Shown in pieces: positions 47,602 to 57,596 of a DNA stretch of 64,000 nt. The DNA comes from Kitasatospora sp. GAS204B (lineage in GTDB: Bacteria > Actinomycetota > Actinomycetes > Streptomycetales > Streptomycetaceae): the NCBI RefSeq assembly GCF_029892155.1, contig NZ_JARZAG010000003.1:352675-416674 (forward strand), written 5' to 3'. Under the pieces are notes generated by a model, which was not told where the DNA came from, made no database searches, and was given only the letters and a program-made list of their open reading frames with translations. A program made the position numbers and the translations under genes. Positions within the stretch are counted from its first letter, which is position 1. Each line of letters opens with the position of its first letter.

Positions 47602-48732
47602 TCAACCCGCCGGATGGACCAGCGTGTCCATCAGGAACTGCGCGGCGGCCCGGACCAGCCGCAACCGCGCCCGTTCCGGCGTGTAGTCCTGGACCACGTC
47701 GGAGACCTTCACCACCGCCCGCGCCGCCTGCCCCTTGCCCCCGCGCAGCGCGTCCGCGAGCTTGTGCGCCGAGGCCAGGCCGTCCGCGTCCGTCTTGGCG
47801 GCGGCCAGCAGCAGCCGGGGCGCGGGGCCCGACGGGGCGTCAGCGGCCGTCTGGGCCAGCGCGGCCGCGTCGTACCGGCCCGAGACGGCGGCCGCCGCCC
47901 CGTACAGGTCCGGGCGGGTGAGGCCGGCCGCGACGGCGCAGGGCGCGCCGCCGTCCACCCCGAGGGTGACCCAACCCTGCGGACCGGGCGGCAGGGTGCG
48001 GAAGGCCGTCGCGACGGCGGTGCGGATCGCGGTGTCGTCGGCCACCGCCTGCGGGGCGGCGGCGACCAGGTCGCAGGGGTGCTCGGTGCCGGTCGGCGCG
48101 GCGGGCGCCACGGCGATGAACGGGTGCGCGCGCCCCAGCTTGATCGCGGAGGCCAGGCCGTCGAAGACATCCGGCAACTCGGCGTCCGCCGTCCTGCCCG
48201 GCCCGGCGGCGTGCAGCACCAGCACCGGCAGCCGGGCTGACGGATCGTCGGCGTAGTGCGGCGGCAGCCAGACCCGCACCGCCCGCGGCCGCCCGTCGGC
48301 ACCGGGCAGGGCGGCCTGCAGCAGCTCGCCCTCGGCGGGGTGGGCGACACTCTCGAACCGCACCGCGCTCGGCGACGGCGCGGCCGGTGGCGGCACCGGC
48401 GACGGCAGCAGCACCGTCGACGGCGCGGGCCGCTCGGCCGGCGGAGCCGCCCGCACCGCCCGCGCATCGGCCGCCGCCTCGACGCCGACCTGCCGCGCGC
48501 CGCCGCGGGCCCCCGGGTGCCCACCCAGCACGGCGGCCACCGCGAGCCCGGTGGCGCACATCCCGCAGCAGGCGGCGCCGACCAGCCGCAGCACCATCGG
48601 CCGCGGGTCGGTGGTCAGCTCATAGGTGCGGGCGGCCCGCTCGCCGCGCCAGCGGCTCAGCGCACCGTGGGCCAGCCAGCAGGCGAGCAGCACGACGGGG
48701 ACGAGCGCCAGCAGGAGCAGCGGACGGGGCAC
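47602..48732 (-). CDS. Membrane-anchored esterase-D-like protein with degenerate nucleophile motif
   Basis: A 376-residue protein. An N-terminal helix (LLLLALVPVVLLACWLAHGA) and a second hydrophobic stretch are followed by a Pro-rich linker and a domain resembling the putative esterase D/mycolyltransferase fold (AVRVWLPPHYADDPSARLPV). At the nucleophile elbow, GWVTLGVDGGAPCAVAAGL has Asp where GxSxG enzymes have Ser, so hydrolase activity is doubtful. The GTG start has GAGGTG upstream. It is encoded between δ' and the secreted peptidase on the same strand. It may be a binding or structural relative of esterases. Confidence 0.75.
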   Translation of the reverse strand: MPRPLLLLALVPVVLLACWLAHGALSRWRGERAARTYELTTDPRPMVLRLVGAACCGMCATGLAVAAVLGGHPGARGGARQVGVEAAADARAVRAAPPAERPAPSTVLLPSPVPPPAAPSPSAVRFESVAHPAEGELLQAALPGADGRPRAVRVWLPPHYADDPSARLPVLVLHAAGPGRTADAELPDVFDGLASAIKLGRAHPFIAVAPAAPTGTEHPCDLVAAAPQAVADDTAIRTAVATAFRTLPPGPQGWVTLGVDGGAPCAVAAGLTRPDLYGAAAAVSGRYDAAALAQTAADAPSGPAPRLLLAAAKTDADGLASAHKLADALRGGKGQAARAVVKVSDVVQDYTPERARLRLVRAAAQFLMDTLVHPAG

Positions 48733-48880
48733 CGGACACCACCTCAGGAGGTCGGGACTCGGTGCCCAGCCTGCAAGACGGCGACGCCGATCGAGCGGAG
48801 CGTCCCGGACGGGCGCCGACGTTCACTCGAACGAGCGAGCAGGCGGCGGCCCCTGACGTTGAGCCGGCACCGACACCCGG

Positions 48881-50095
48881 TCAGCCGGCTCGCAGCGCCA
48901 CCGTCATCGCCTCGACCGCGAGCAGCGGATCGACGTTGCGGTCCAGCGCCCGGCGGCAGGCCAGCACCGCCTCGATCCGGCGCAGCGTGCTCTCGGGCGG
49001 ACCTGCGGTGGCCACCTTGTCGAGCGCCGGCCGCTGGTCCTCGTTGGCGAGCGCGCCGGTCGAGCCGAGCTGCAGCGCGAGCACGTCGTGGTAGAAGCCG
49101 AGCAGGTCCAGCAGGGCGACCCCGAGGGTCTCCCGGCGGGTCCGGGTGGCCCGGCTCTTCTGCCGCTTCTCCAGCTCCTTGACCGCACCGGCCATCCCGC
49201 GCGGGGCCTTGCCGCCGAGCCCCTCGGAAGCGCCGTACGCGGCCTTCAGATCGTCGGTCTCCTTCGCGTCCCTGGTCTCGGCCAGCGCCTCCGCGTCCGC
49301 CTTGGCGGTGTCCACCAAGCGCTGCGCGGCCGCCAGGCAGCCGCCGATGTCGGCCACCTCCAGCGGGATCCGCAGCACCTCGAGACGCCGGCTACGGGCC
49401 TGCTCGTCCACCGCGAGGCGGCGCGAGCGCTCGATGTCGCCCTGCCCGGCCCGGGCGGCCAACTCGGCCACCGCCGGCTCCACCCCGTCGCGGCGCACCA
49501 GCAGGTCGGCCACCGCCTCGGCCGCCGGCGTGCGCAGCACCAGGTGACGGCAGCGCGAGCGGATGGTCGGCAGGGTGTCCTGGACGGACGGCGCGCAGAG
49601 CAGCCAGACGGTCCGCGGCGACGGCTCCTCCACGCCCTTCAGCAGCGCGTTCGCCGCCGCCTCGGTGAGCCGGTGGGCGGCGTCGATCAGGATCACCGAC
49701 CAGCGGCCGCCGGTCGGGTAGCTGGACGCGCGCAGCACCAGTGCGCGCATGTCGCCGACGCCGATCGACAGGCCGTCGCTGCGGACGAACTTCACGTCCG
49801 CGTGGCTCTCGGACATGACGGTGTGACAGCCGTCGCAGAACCCGCAGCCGGGCACGCCGCCCAGCTCGAGATCCGGACTGGTGCACTGCAGCGCGGCGGC
49901 GAAGGCCCGGGCCGCGGTGGTCTGGCCCGCACCGGGCGGGCCGGTGAAGAGCCAGGCGTGGGTCATCAGCGAGGCGTTTCCCCCGGCCACCGCGCCGGAG
50001 CGCCCCGCGAGCACCGTCGCCCGGGCGGCGCGGGCGGCGGCGGTGAGCTGCTCGACCACCCGCTCCTGGCCCACCAGGTCGTCCCAGACGGCCAC
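48881..50095 (-). CDS. holB: DNA polymerase III subunit δ'
   Basis: A 404-residue clamp-loader subunit. N-terminal region VAVWDDLVGQERVVEQLTAA, nucleotide-binding-like loop FTGPPGAGQTTAARAFA, zinc module PGCGFCDGCHTV, IDAAHRLTEAAANALLKGVE and the arginine-containing TIRSRCRHLVLR. The Walker A Lys is Gln (GAGQTT), consistent with δ' being the non-ATPase stator of the clamp loader. The C-terminus continues longer than in E. coli, as in other actinobacteria. I chose the GTG at 50095 with AGGAG 8 bases upstream. It works with γ/τ and δ to load the sliding clamp. Confidence 0.93.
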   Translation of the reverse strand: MAVWDDLVGQERVVEQLTAAARAARATVLAGRSGAVAGGNASLMTHAWLFTGPPGAGQTTAARAFAAALQCTSPDLELGGVPGCGFCDGCHTVMSESHADVKFVRSDGLSIGVGDMRALVLRASSYPTGGRWSVILIDAAHRLTEAAANALLKGVEEPSPRTVWLLCAPSVQDTLPTIRSRCRHLVLRTPAAEAVADLLVRRDGVEPAVAELAARAGQGDIERSRRLAVDEQARSRRLEVLRIPLEVADIGGCLAAAQRLVDTAKADAEALAETRDAKETDDLKAAYGASEGLGGKAPRGMAGAVKELEKRQKSRATRTRRETLGVALLDLLGFYHDVLALQLGSTGALANEDQRPALDKVATAGPPESTLRRIEAVLACRRALDRNVDPLLAVEAMTVALRAG

Positions 50096-50276
50096 CGCTG
50101 CTCTCCTACCGACTACCTGAACTGCCTGAACTGCCCGAACTGCCGGAATCCGCGCTCCGACGCCCCCGAGCATACGGCGCGGCACCGACACGCCAGTCCG
50201 CTGCCGCCGCGCCGCCCCGCGGGCGGGCCGAGCTCTGCGGGCGCGTCGAGAACCAGACCCGCGAGCCCGCGCTCAC

Positions 50277-53200
50277 TCACTTGCGCTTGCGGCGCCCCTT
50301 GCCGCCGCCCGGCTCCCCGTCCTCGGGCCCGGTGTCCTCCCAGCGCGCCCACTCGTCACGCGAGCCGAGCAGCGAGTCGGTGAGCGTCGGCAGGTCGTCC
50401 ATCGGCGTCTCCTCGGCCCAGGACGGGCGCGCCGGTCGCTGCACCCGGGTCGGCTCGTCCGCCGCCACCGTCGGCAGCTCACGGGTGGGGTCGACCGGCG
50501 CCGCCTCGGGGCGCCACAGTCCCGGCGGCACCCGCTTCTCGGCCGGCAGCACCGGCGGCGGCCCGCTCGGCACGGCCTTGGGCAGCACCGCGGTCCGCTC
50601 CACCGCCGCCTCCACGGGCGCCGCCACCCGGCGCTGCTCCGGCTGCGGCGGCTCAGGCCGCTCCGGCTGGGCCGGCCGCTGCTTCGACTGCTCCGTCTCG
50701 GCCCGGCGCGCCGCGGCCTCCGCCGCCGCCACCGCGGCTTGCCGGTCCTGCTCGGAGATCTCCTCGGTCAGATCATCGGCGCCCGGGACGGCCAGCATCG
50801 GCAGCTCCGCCGTCATCGCCTCGGCGTCGTTCGCGGCCGCCGCGGCGGCGGCCGCCTCCTCCGCCAGCCGGGCCGCCTCGGCCCGCTGCAGCGCCTCCTC
50901 GGCCCGCCGGCGCTGTTCGGCGCGCTGCACGTCCCGCTGTCGCTGGAACTCGGCCTGCTGGGCGGCCTCCGCGTCCCGGCGAGCCTGCTCGGCGGCCTCG
51001 GCCGCCAGCCGGGCCTCCTCCTCGGCCTGGCGTGCAGCCTCCTCGGCCGCGCGCCGCTGCGCCTCCTGCTCGGCCTTGAGCCGGGCTTCCTCGGCCGCCT
51101 TGCGCGCCTCCTCGGCGGCCTTGCGAGCCGCCTCCTCCTTGGCGAGGCGCTCCTTCTCGGCCTGCTCGGCGCGCAGCTGCTCCAGCAGTTCGAGCCGCTT
51201 GCGCTCGGCGGCCTCGGCCTCGGCCTGCTGCCGGGCCTCCTCGGCCGCCCGCCGCTCGGCCGCCTCCCTGGCCACCCTGTCCTGCTCCCGGCGGGCCGCC
51301 TTCTCCTGCTCGGAGAGCGGCAGCTCGCGGTCCAGGCGGTGCCGGATCGCGGTGGTCACCAGGGCGGGCGCGGCACTGCCGTCGACCACCAGGTAGCGCA
51401 CCGGGTCGGCCGCCGCCAGGGCGAGGAACCCGGCCCGGACCCGGGCGTGGAACTCGGTCGGCTCGGACTCCAGCCGGTCCAGCGCTTCGGTGAACCGCTC
51501 GCGGGCCTTGGTCGGGTCGACGTCCAGCACCACGGTCAGGTCGGGCACCAGACCGCCGGTGGCCCAGCGCGAGATCCGGGCCACCTCGGTGGCGGCCAGG
51601 TCGCGCCCGGCGCCCTGGTAGGCGATCGAGGAGTCCATGTAGCGGTCGGTGATCACCACCGCGCCGCGGGCCAGCGCGGGCCGGATCACGTTCTCCACGT
51701 GCTCGGCCCGGTCGGCCGCGTAGATCAGCGCCTCCGCCCGGTGCGACAGGCCGGTGTTGCCGACGTCGAGGACCAGGCCGCGCAGCCGCTGCCCGACCGG
51801 GCTGCCGCCGGGCTCGCGGGTCAGCACCACTTCGTGGCCCTTGCTGCGGATCCACTCGGCCAGCGCCTGCGCCTGGGTGGACTTGCCGGCACCGTCGCCG
51901 CCCTCCAGCGCGATGAAGAACCCGGTGCCGCCGGCCCGGCGCTCGGGGATCTCCCGACCCCGGCCGAGCGCCTCGAGCAGCTCCCGGCCGAACGGCACGG
52001 TGCCGCGCTGGTCGTCCGTCTTGAGCAGCACCACGCCGGCCAGCGCCAGGGTCAGCACCCCGGCGGTGGCCACCGCGAGTGCCGCGCCACCGTGGATGAA
52101 GGTGAAGCTACCGGGCCCCCGGTCGCCGTAGTCGATCTCGCCGTAGCCGGCCGCGAGCAGCGGCAGCGCGATGAGCGCAGCGCCGACCACGGTGCGCAGC
52201 ACCGCGTAGAGGTGCTCGGTGACCCGGGACAGCCGGGCCTCCTCGACCTCCTGGGCGAGCAGCGCCCGGCCGACGCCGATCACGATCCCGGCGGCCGTCC
52301 CGGCCACCGCGGTGAGCAGCAGGATCAGCACGTAGTCGAAGACCAGCCCGGCCAGGATCAGCGCGGCACCGAGCAGCAGCAGCGCGATCGCGAGCAGCCG
52401 GCGGCGGGAGAGCGCGGGCAGGGTGACCCGGGTGAGCCGCAGGCCGAGCCAGGGCAGGCCGGTGGCGGCGAGCACCAGCAGGCCGTAGCCGACCGGCCCG
52501 GCGCCGTGCTCGGCCGCGGTGAGCAGCGCGAGCGCGGCGGTGCCGGCCATCGTGGCGTAGGCGGCGGCCACCGCGAAGGTGAAGTACGGGGCGGAGCCGG
52601 TGCGGCCCTTGCCGAGCGCCGGGCCGGGCGTCGCGTCGGTGGGCGCGCGCAGCCCGCGCAGCGGGGAGGCGGGCGCACCGGCGGCGGGCCGGCTCGGCAG
52701 GTCCTGGAGGTAGAGCAGGGCGGCCGAGGCGACGAAGAGTGCGGCCGCACCGAGGGTGGCGACCGTGACCTGATGCTCCCTCAGCCAGTGCACCCCGAGC
52801 GCGGCGAGCAGGTTGTCGATCAGCGTGAGGCCGACCAGGGCGAGCGCGGCCAGCGGCACGGTGGCCCAGCCGGTGCGCAGGTCCAGGGTGCGCAGGGTGT
52901 CCAGATTGGCCGCCGAGGGGCGCTGCTCGGCCGCCGGCGCGTACGGGTTGGCCGCCGGGAGCAGGGTGGGGGCGGTGACGCCCTTGGCCACCGACCAGAC
53001 CCGCTCGGCGACACCGGCCGTGAAGACGGTGGCGAGCAGCGCGTAGGTCGGGTTGCCGCCGTGCAGCCAGACGATCCACCAGGGCGCCACCGCGACCAGC
53101 GCCGCGCGCAGCCCGTCGGCGCCGATCAGCGTCCAGCGGCGGTCCACCGGGCCGCTGAGCAGCCGGTGCAGCGGCCCGAGCAGCGCCACGCCGGCCAGCG

Positions 53201-53498
53201 CGGCGGCTACCAGCCGGACCGCGAAGACCAGGGTCAACGCGAACGCGACCCCGCGGTACCCGCCGCCGAACTGGTCGGCCCGGCTCGCGGCGGCGACGGT
53301 CAGCGCCACCAGCACCAGGAAGGCCAGCCGGTCGGCGGTGCCCCCGAGCAACTGGGTCACCCAGAGGCGTCGGTACGGGCGCAGCCGCAGCAGCGCCCGG
53401 GCGCGTTCGCCGGCAGTCCCGGCGGGGGCCACCGCCGGGAGGTCGGGCGGGGTTGCGGCGGCCTCGGGGGTGGGGGTTGGCTGCTGCTCGCTCGTCAT
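50277..53498 (-). CDS. tmk: Membrane-bound thymidylate kinase (MFS-like domain + dTMP kinase + coiled coil)
   Basis: A 1073-residue fusion. Residues about 30-500 contain some twelve hydrophobic segments of MFS-like type (RPYRRLWVTQLLGGTADRLA). The kinase domain (about 520-740) has Walker A EGGDGAGKSTQAQALAEWI, LTREPGGSPVGQRLRGLVL, and the DR(Y/H) motif VITDRYMDSSIAYQGAGRDL. A long Glu/Ala/Lys/Arg coiled coil (about 745-910) and a Pro-rich tail follow. dTMP kinase makes dTDP for DNA synthesis. Streptomyces homologues share this giant form. The ATG at 53498 has a weak ribosome site. The membrane part may tether the enzyme or sense a ligand. Confidence 0.93.
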   Translation of the reverse strand: MTSEQQPTPTPEAAATPPDLPAVAPAGTAGERARALLRLRPYRRLWVTQLLGGTADRLAFLVLVALTVAAASRADQFGGGYRGVAFALTLVFAVRLVAAALAGVALLGPLHRLLSGPVDRRWTLIGADGLRAALVAVAPWWIVWLHGGNPTYALLATVFTAGVAERVWSVAKGVTAPTLLPAANPYAPAAEQRPSAANLDTLRTLDLRTGWATVPLAALALVGLTLIDNLLAALGVHWLREHQVTVATLGAAALFVASAALLYLQDLPSRPAAGAPASPLRGLRAPTDATPGPALGKGRTGSAPYFTFAVAAAYATMAGTAALALLTAAEHGAGPVGYGLLVLAATGLPWLGLRLTRVTLPALSRRRLLAIALLLLGAALILAGLVFDYVLILLLTAVAGTAAGIVIGVGRALLAQEVEEARLSRVTEHLYAVLRTVVGAALIALPLLAAGYGEIDYGDRGPGSFTFIHGGAALAVATAGVLTLALAGVVLLKTDDQRGTVPFGRELLEALGRGREIPERRAGGTGFFIALEGGDGAGKSTQAQALAEWIRSKGHEVVLTREPGGSPVGQRLRGLVLDVGNTGLSHRAEALIYAADRAEHVENVIRPALARGAVVITDRYMDSSIAYQGAGRDLAATEVARISRWATGGLVPDLTVVLDVDPTKARERFTEALDRLESEPTEFHARVRAGFLALAAADPVRYLVVDGSAAPALVTTAIRHRLDRELPLSEQEKAARREQDRVAREAAERRAAEEARQQAEAEAAERKRLELLEQLRAEQAEKERLAKEEAARKAAEEARKAAEEARLKAEQEAQRRAAEEAARQAEEEARLAAEAAEQARRDAEAAQQAEFQRQRDVQRAEQRRRAEEALQRAEAARLAEEAAAAAAAANDAEAMTAELPMLAVPGADDLTEEISEQDRQAAVAAAEAAARRAETEQSKQRPAQPERPEPPQPEQRRVAAPVEAAVERTAVLPKAVPSGPPPVLPAEKRVPPGLWRPEAAPVDPTRELPTVAADEPTRVQRPARPSWAEETPMDDLPTLTDSLLGSRDEWARWEDTGPEDGEPGGGKGRRKRK

Positions 53499-53604
53499 AC
53501 CGTCAGCGTAGCGGGCGGCGCATGGCGCAAAAGGGCTCATCCCCTTCTGAAAGGCGGCCATGACGAGGTTGTGACGCACCGCACCGCTCGGCGCCGCTAC
53601 GAGC

Positions 53605-53647
53605 GCGGCCCCGGCCCGACCGCTGGACGCGATCGAACCGGGGCCGC
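53605..53647 (-). terminator. Terminator after topA
   Basis: GCGGCCCCGG pairs perfectly with CCGGGGCCGC across a 23-base loop, between the topA stop and the kinase gene start. Confidence 0.75.
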
Positions 53648-53667
53648 CCGGGACACCCGACGGGACG

Positions 53668-56535
53668 TCAGCCCTCGTCGCCGGCCGCCGCCGCCGTCTT
53701 CTTCGCCGCCGTCTTCTTCGCCGCGGTCTTCTTGGCCGCGGTGGCGGTCGTCGTCTTCTTCGCCGCCGTCTTCTTGGCCGCCGTGGCGGTGGTCTTCTTG
53801 GCAGCGGTCTTCTTGGCCGTAGCGGTCGTCGCCTTCTTGGCCGGCGCCTTCTTCGCCGTCTTCTTCACCGGCCCGCGGGCCCGCTTCTCGGCGAGCAGCT
53901 CGTAGCCGCGCTCCGGCGTGATGGTCTCCACGTCGTCGTCCTTGCGGAGCGTCGCGTTGGTCTCGCCATCCGTCACGTAGGGCCCGAACCGGCCGTCCTT
54001 GACCACCACCGGGCGCTCGCTGACCGGGTCGGTGCCCAGTTCCTTGAGCGGCGGGGCGGCCGCGGCCCGACCGCGCTGCTTGGGCTGGGCGTAGATCGCC
54101 AGCGCCTCTTCCAGAGTGACCGTGAAGAGCTGGTCCTCGCTGGTCAGCGAGCGCGAGTCGGTCCCCTTCTTGAGGTACGGGCCGTACCGGCCGTTCTGCG
54201 CGGTGATCTCCACGCCCTCGGCGTCCGCGCCGACCACCCGCGGCAGCGAGAGCAGTCGCAGCGCGTCCTGCAGCGTGACCGTCTCCAGCGACATCGTCTG
54301 GAAGAGCGAGGCGGTCCGCGGCTTGACCGCGTTCTTGCCGGTCTTGGGCGTGCCTTCGGGCAGCACCTCGGTCACGTACGGGCCGTACCGGCCGTCCTTG
54401 GCGATCAGCGGGTTGCCGCTGACCGGGTCGGTGCCCAGCTCGAAGTCACCGCTCGGCTTGGCCAGCAGCTCCTCGGCCAGCTCGACGGTCAGCTCGTCCG
54501 GCGGCATCTCGTCCGGGACGTCGGCCCGCTGCCCGGGCTCGCCCTCGACCGCGGACGCCTTCTCGACGTACGGCCCGTACCGGCCGACCCGCAGGGTGAT
54601 CTGGTCGCTGAGCGGGAACGAGCTGATCTCCCGGGCGTCGATCGCGCCGAGGTCGGTGACCAGTTCCTTCAGGCCGCCCAGGTGGTCGCCGTCGCCGTTG
54701 CCGGCCTCCGCCGCGCCGCCGACCGCGTGGCCCTCGCCCTCACCGAAGTAGAACCGCTTGAGCCACGGCACGGACTGCGCCTCACCGTTGGCGATCCGGT
54801 CGAGGTCGTCCTCCATCCTCGCGGTGAAGTCGTAGTCGACCAGCCGACCGAAGTGCTTCTCCAGCAGGTTGACCACGGCGAACGAGAGGAAGGACGGCAC
54901 CAGCGCCGTCCCCTTCTTGAAGACGTACTTGCGGTTGATGATCGTGTCGATGATCGAGGCGTAGGTCGAGGGCCGGCCGATCTCGCGGTCCTCCAGCTCC
55001 TTGACCAGCGAGGCCTCGGTGAAGCGGGCCGGCGGCTTGGTGCTGTGGCCCTCGGGCGTGAGCTGGTCGGCGGCCAGCGGGTCGCCCTCGGCCACCTGCG
55101 GCAGCCGGCGCTCGCGGTCGTCCAGCTCGGCGTTCGGGTCGTCGGCGCCCTCCACGTAGGCCTTCAGGAAGCCGTGGAAGGTGATGATCTTGCCGGAGGC
55201 GGAGAACTCGACGTCCCGGTGGTCGGCCGAGGTGCCGCCGACCTTGACCGTGACGGACTGGCCGACCGCGTCCTTCATCTGGGAGGCGACGGTGCGCATC
55301 CAGATCAGCTCGTACAGCTTGAACTCGTCGCCGCTCAGCGCGGTCTCGGCCGGGGTGCGGAAGCGGTCGCCGGAGGGGCGGATCGCCTCGTGCGCCTCCT
55401 GGGCGTTCTTGACCTTGCTGGCGTAGGTGCGCGGCGCGTCCGGCAGGTAGGCGGCGCCGTAGAGCTGGGTGACCTGGGCCCGGGCGGCCGCGATCGCGGT
55501 CTCGGAGAGCGTGGTCGAGTCGGTACGCATGTAGGTGATGAAGCCGTTCTCGTACAGCTTCTGGGCCACCTGCATGGTCCGCTTGGCGCCGAAGCCCAGC
55601 TTGCGGCTGGCCTCCTGCTGCAGCGTGGTGGTGCGGAACGGCGCGTACGGCGAGCGGCGGTAGGGCTTGGACTCGACGCTGCGCACGCTGAACGCGGTCT
55701 GCTCCAGGGCGGCGGCCAGCGCGCGGGCGGCCTGCTCGTCCAGGTGCAGGGTGTTCGAGGTCTTCAGCCGCCCATCCGAGCCGAAGTCGCGGCCGCTGGC
55801 GATCCGCTTGCCGTCCACCGTGGCCAGCCGGGCCCCGAAGCTCTCCGGGTTGGTGGCGTCCGCCGCGGTCCGGCCGGTGCCGAAGGTGGCGACCAGGTCC
55901 CAGTACGACGCGGAGGTGAAGGCCATCCGCTCCCGCTCGCGCTCGACCACCAGGCGGGTGGCCACCGACTGGACGCGGCCGGCCGAGAGCTTCGGCATGA
56001 CCTTCTTCCAGAGCACCGGCGAGACCTCGAAGCCGTACAACCGGTCGAGGATGCGGCGGGTCTCCTGGGCGTCGACCAGCCGCTGGTTCAGCTCGCGGGG
56101 GCTGGCCACGGCCGCCTGGATGGCGTCCTTGGTGATCTCGTGGAAGACCATCCGCTTGACCGGCACCTTGGGCTTGAGCACCTCCTGAAGGTGCCAGGCG
56201 ATGGCCTCGCCCTCGCGGTCCTCATCGGTGGCGAGGAAGAGTTCGTCGGACTCCGCCAGCAGCTGCTTGAGCTTGCTGACCTGAGCCTTCTTGTCGCTGT
56301 TCACCACGTAGATGGGGGCGAAGTCGTGGTCGACGTCGACGCCGAGCCGGCGCACCTCGCCGGTGTACTTGTCGGGGACCTCCGCCGCCGTCGCGGGAAG
56401 GTCGCGGATGTGCCCGACGCTCGCCTCGACGATGTAGCCGGGGCCGAGGTAGCCCTTGATCGTCTTCGCCTTGGCGGGCGACTCGACAATGACGAGTCGC
56501 TTGCCGCCCTGCGCGGTCTCGCTGGTCGGGGACAC
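53668..56535 (-). CDS. topA: DNA topoisomerase I
   Basis: A 955-residue type IA topoisomerase. The TOPRIM domain starts KRLVIVESPAKAKTIKGYLG and continues ELFLATDEDREGEAIAWHL (DxD and Glu metal residues). The active-site tyrosine lies in ENGFITYMRTDSTTLSETA. Four to five C-terminal repeats of the GRYGPY-type (DPVSGNPLIAKDGRYGPYV) follow, and the tail is a Lys/Ala/Thr-rich segment (KKTAKKAPAKKATTATAKK and similar), typical of actinobacterial TopA, that raises DNA affinity. It relaxes negative supercoils. The GTG at 56535 follows an AAGAG-type site. Confidence 0.97.
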   Translation of the reverse strand: MSPTSETAQGGKRLVIVESPAKAKTIKGYLGPGYIVEASVGHIRDLPATAAEVPDKYTGEVRRLGVDVDHDFAPIYVVNSDKKAQVSKLKQLLAESDELFLATDEDREGEAIAWHLQEVLKPKVPVKRMVFHEITKDAIQAAVASPRELNQRLVDAQETRRILDRLYGFEVSPVLWKKVMPKLSAGRVQSVATRLVVERERERMAFTSASYWDLVATFGTGRTAADATNPESFGARLATVDGKRIASGRDFGSDGRLKTSNTLHLDEQAARALAAALEQTAFSVRSVESKPYRRSPYAPFRTTTLQQEASRKLGFGAKRTMQVAQKLYENGFITYMRTDSTTLSETAIAAARAQVTQLYGAAYLPDAPRTYASKVKNAQEAHEAIRPSGDRFRTPAETALSGDEFKLYELIWMRTVASQMKDAVGQSVTVKVGGTSADHRDVEFSASGKIITFHGFLKAYVEGADDPNAELDDRERRLPQVAEGDPLAADQLTPEGHSTKPPARFTEASLVKELEDREIGRPSTYASIIDTIINRKYVFKKGTALVPSFLSFAVVNLLEKHFGRLVDYDFTARMEDDLDRIANGEAQSVPWLKRFYFGEGEGHAVGGAAEAGNGDGDHLGGLKELVTDLGAIDAREISSFPLSDQITLRVGRYGPYVEKASAVEGEPGQRADVPDEMPPDELTVELAEELLAKPSGDFELGTDPVSGNPLIAKDGRYGPYVTEVLPEGTPKTGKNAVKPRTASLFQTMSLETVTLQDALRLLSLPRVVGADAEGVEITAQNGRYGPYLKKGTDSRSLTSEDQLFTVTLEEALAIYAQPKQRGRAAAAPPLKELGTDPVSERPVVVKDGRFGPYVTDGETNATLRKDDDVETITPERGYELLAEKRARGPVKKTAKKAPAKKATTATAKKTAAKKTTATAAKKTAAKKTTTATAAKKTAAKKTAAKKTAAAAGDEG

Positions 56536-56893
56536 CTTCGCTCTTCTCTCCCGGTCGATTCCTGTGTGCTGGCCGACGGCCGGCCCAGGCCACCGGTCGT
56601 TCGCACGACCGGTCACCACGGGCAGCGCGGGCTCTCGCCGCCCGGCACACCACCGCCTGGGGCTGCCGCACCGCGACGACCCCACCAGCGGAGTGTGACC
56701 GTACCCTGGCCACCCTTGTCAAACGGGCCGATCCCGCTTTTTCACCGGCAAGGCCGACCTACGCCACTCGAACGGTAACCCGATGGCGGGCGTTCCCGCC
56801 GCATGGTTATCGCCGGTGAGCACCTCGGGACCGGACTCATCGGGCCTGGCCAGGAGTCCCGAGCGGCTGCGGAGCGGGCCGCCGGGCAGCGGT

Positions 56894-57379
56894 TCAGCGC
56901 AGCACGGCCAGGCTCAGCAGGCTCAGCCCGCCTGCCAGACTGCTGGTCCCCAGGAACGTCCAGAACACGTCAAGTGGCAGCGAGGCGGCGACCGCCTTGC
57001 CGGTCAGCATCACGGTGGCCGGGCGGTTCGGGTCATAGGCGACCCGGACCACGCTGCCGAGCGCCAGCCGGTCGGGACGGCGCAGCGGGGTGTGCCCGCG
57101 CGGTCGGACGAGCACCGAGACCGACTCGACCCGGCCCGCAGCCGCGCCCTGCCCACCGGCCGCCGACCGGCCGACGGTGGGCAGGGTGTCGTACGCGAGC
57201 AGCGGAGCCGAGTCCAGCGCGTCGGACGGGGCGGGATCGGGGACCACCAGCGCGGTCACCGGGATGCCGTGCAGGCGCAGCTGGTGGCGAAGGCGCAGCT
57301 CGGCCGCGCACCAGAACAACAGTGCGCCTCCGAAGAGTGCCAGTACGCCCCCCGTCAGCACCGCCGTCGGCGTCTCCAC
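56894..57379 (-). CDS. DUF3592-like membrane protein
   Basis: A 161-residue protein. Two hydrophobic segments, one at the N-terminus (TAVLTGGVLALFGGALLFWC) and one at the C-terminus (PLDVFWTFLGTSSLAGGLSL), flank a β-rich domain with PVTALVVPDPAPSD and LGSVVRVAYDPNRPATVML. The YDPxxP-type ending of the β-domain is the DUF3592 signature. Function unknown. I chose the GTG at 57379, preceded by AGGGGGG, over a GTG eight codons upstream. Confidence 0.75.
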   Translation of the reverse strand: METPTAVLTGGVLALFGGALLFWCAAELRLRHQLRLHGIPVTALVVPDPAPSDALDSAPLLAYDTLPTVGRSAAGGQGAAAGRVESVSVLVRPRGHTPLRRPDRLALGSVVRVAYDPNRPATVMLTGKAVAASLPLDVFWTFLGTSSLAGGLSLLSLAVLR

Positions 57380-57596
57380 TAGCGCCCCCCTGGTCCGCCC
57401 CACGCTGAAGATCTTCCCCTTCGGGAACGTGGCAGGTCAGGGGTAACCCGGCGCCGCCAGTCACCGAACCCGAGGGAAACTCCAGGTCACGGATCGGTTA
57501 ACCGCTGTCACAGGCCGGAAACAGCGGAAACCTGCCGGCGCACTTATGCCGTACTGACAAACGACCGACACGAACCGATCCCAGGGGGGACCCACC

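Noticed and set aside
50739..53822. 1027-codon plus-strand frame opposite the thymidylate kinase gene
   Set aside because: Antisense of a clearly recognised kinase fusion; composition is Gly/Arg/Gln/Leu-rich with no domain.
54682..56778. 698-codon plus-strand frame opposite topA
   Set aside because: Antisense of topoisomerase I, with no ribosome site or recognisable motif.
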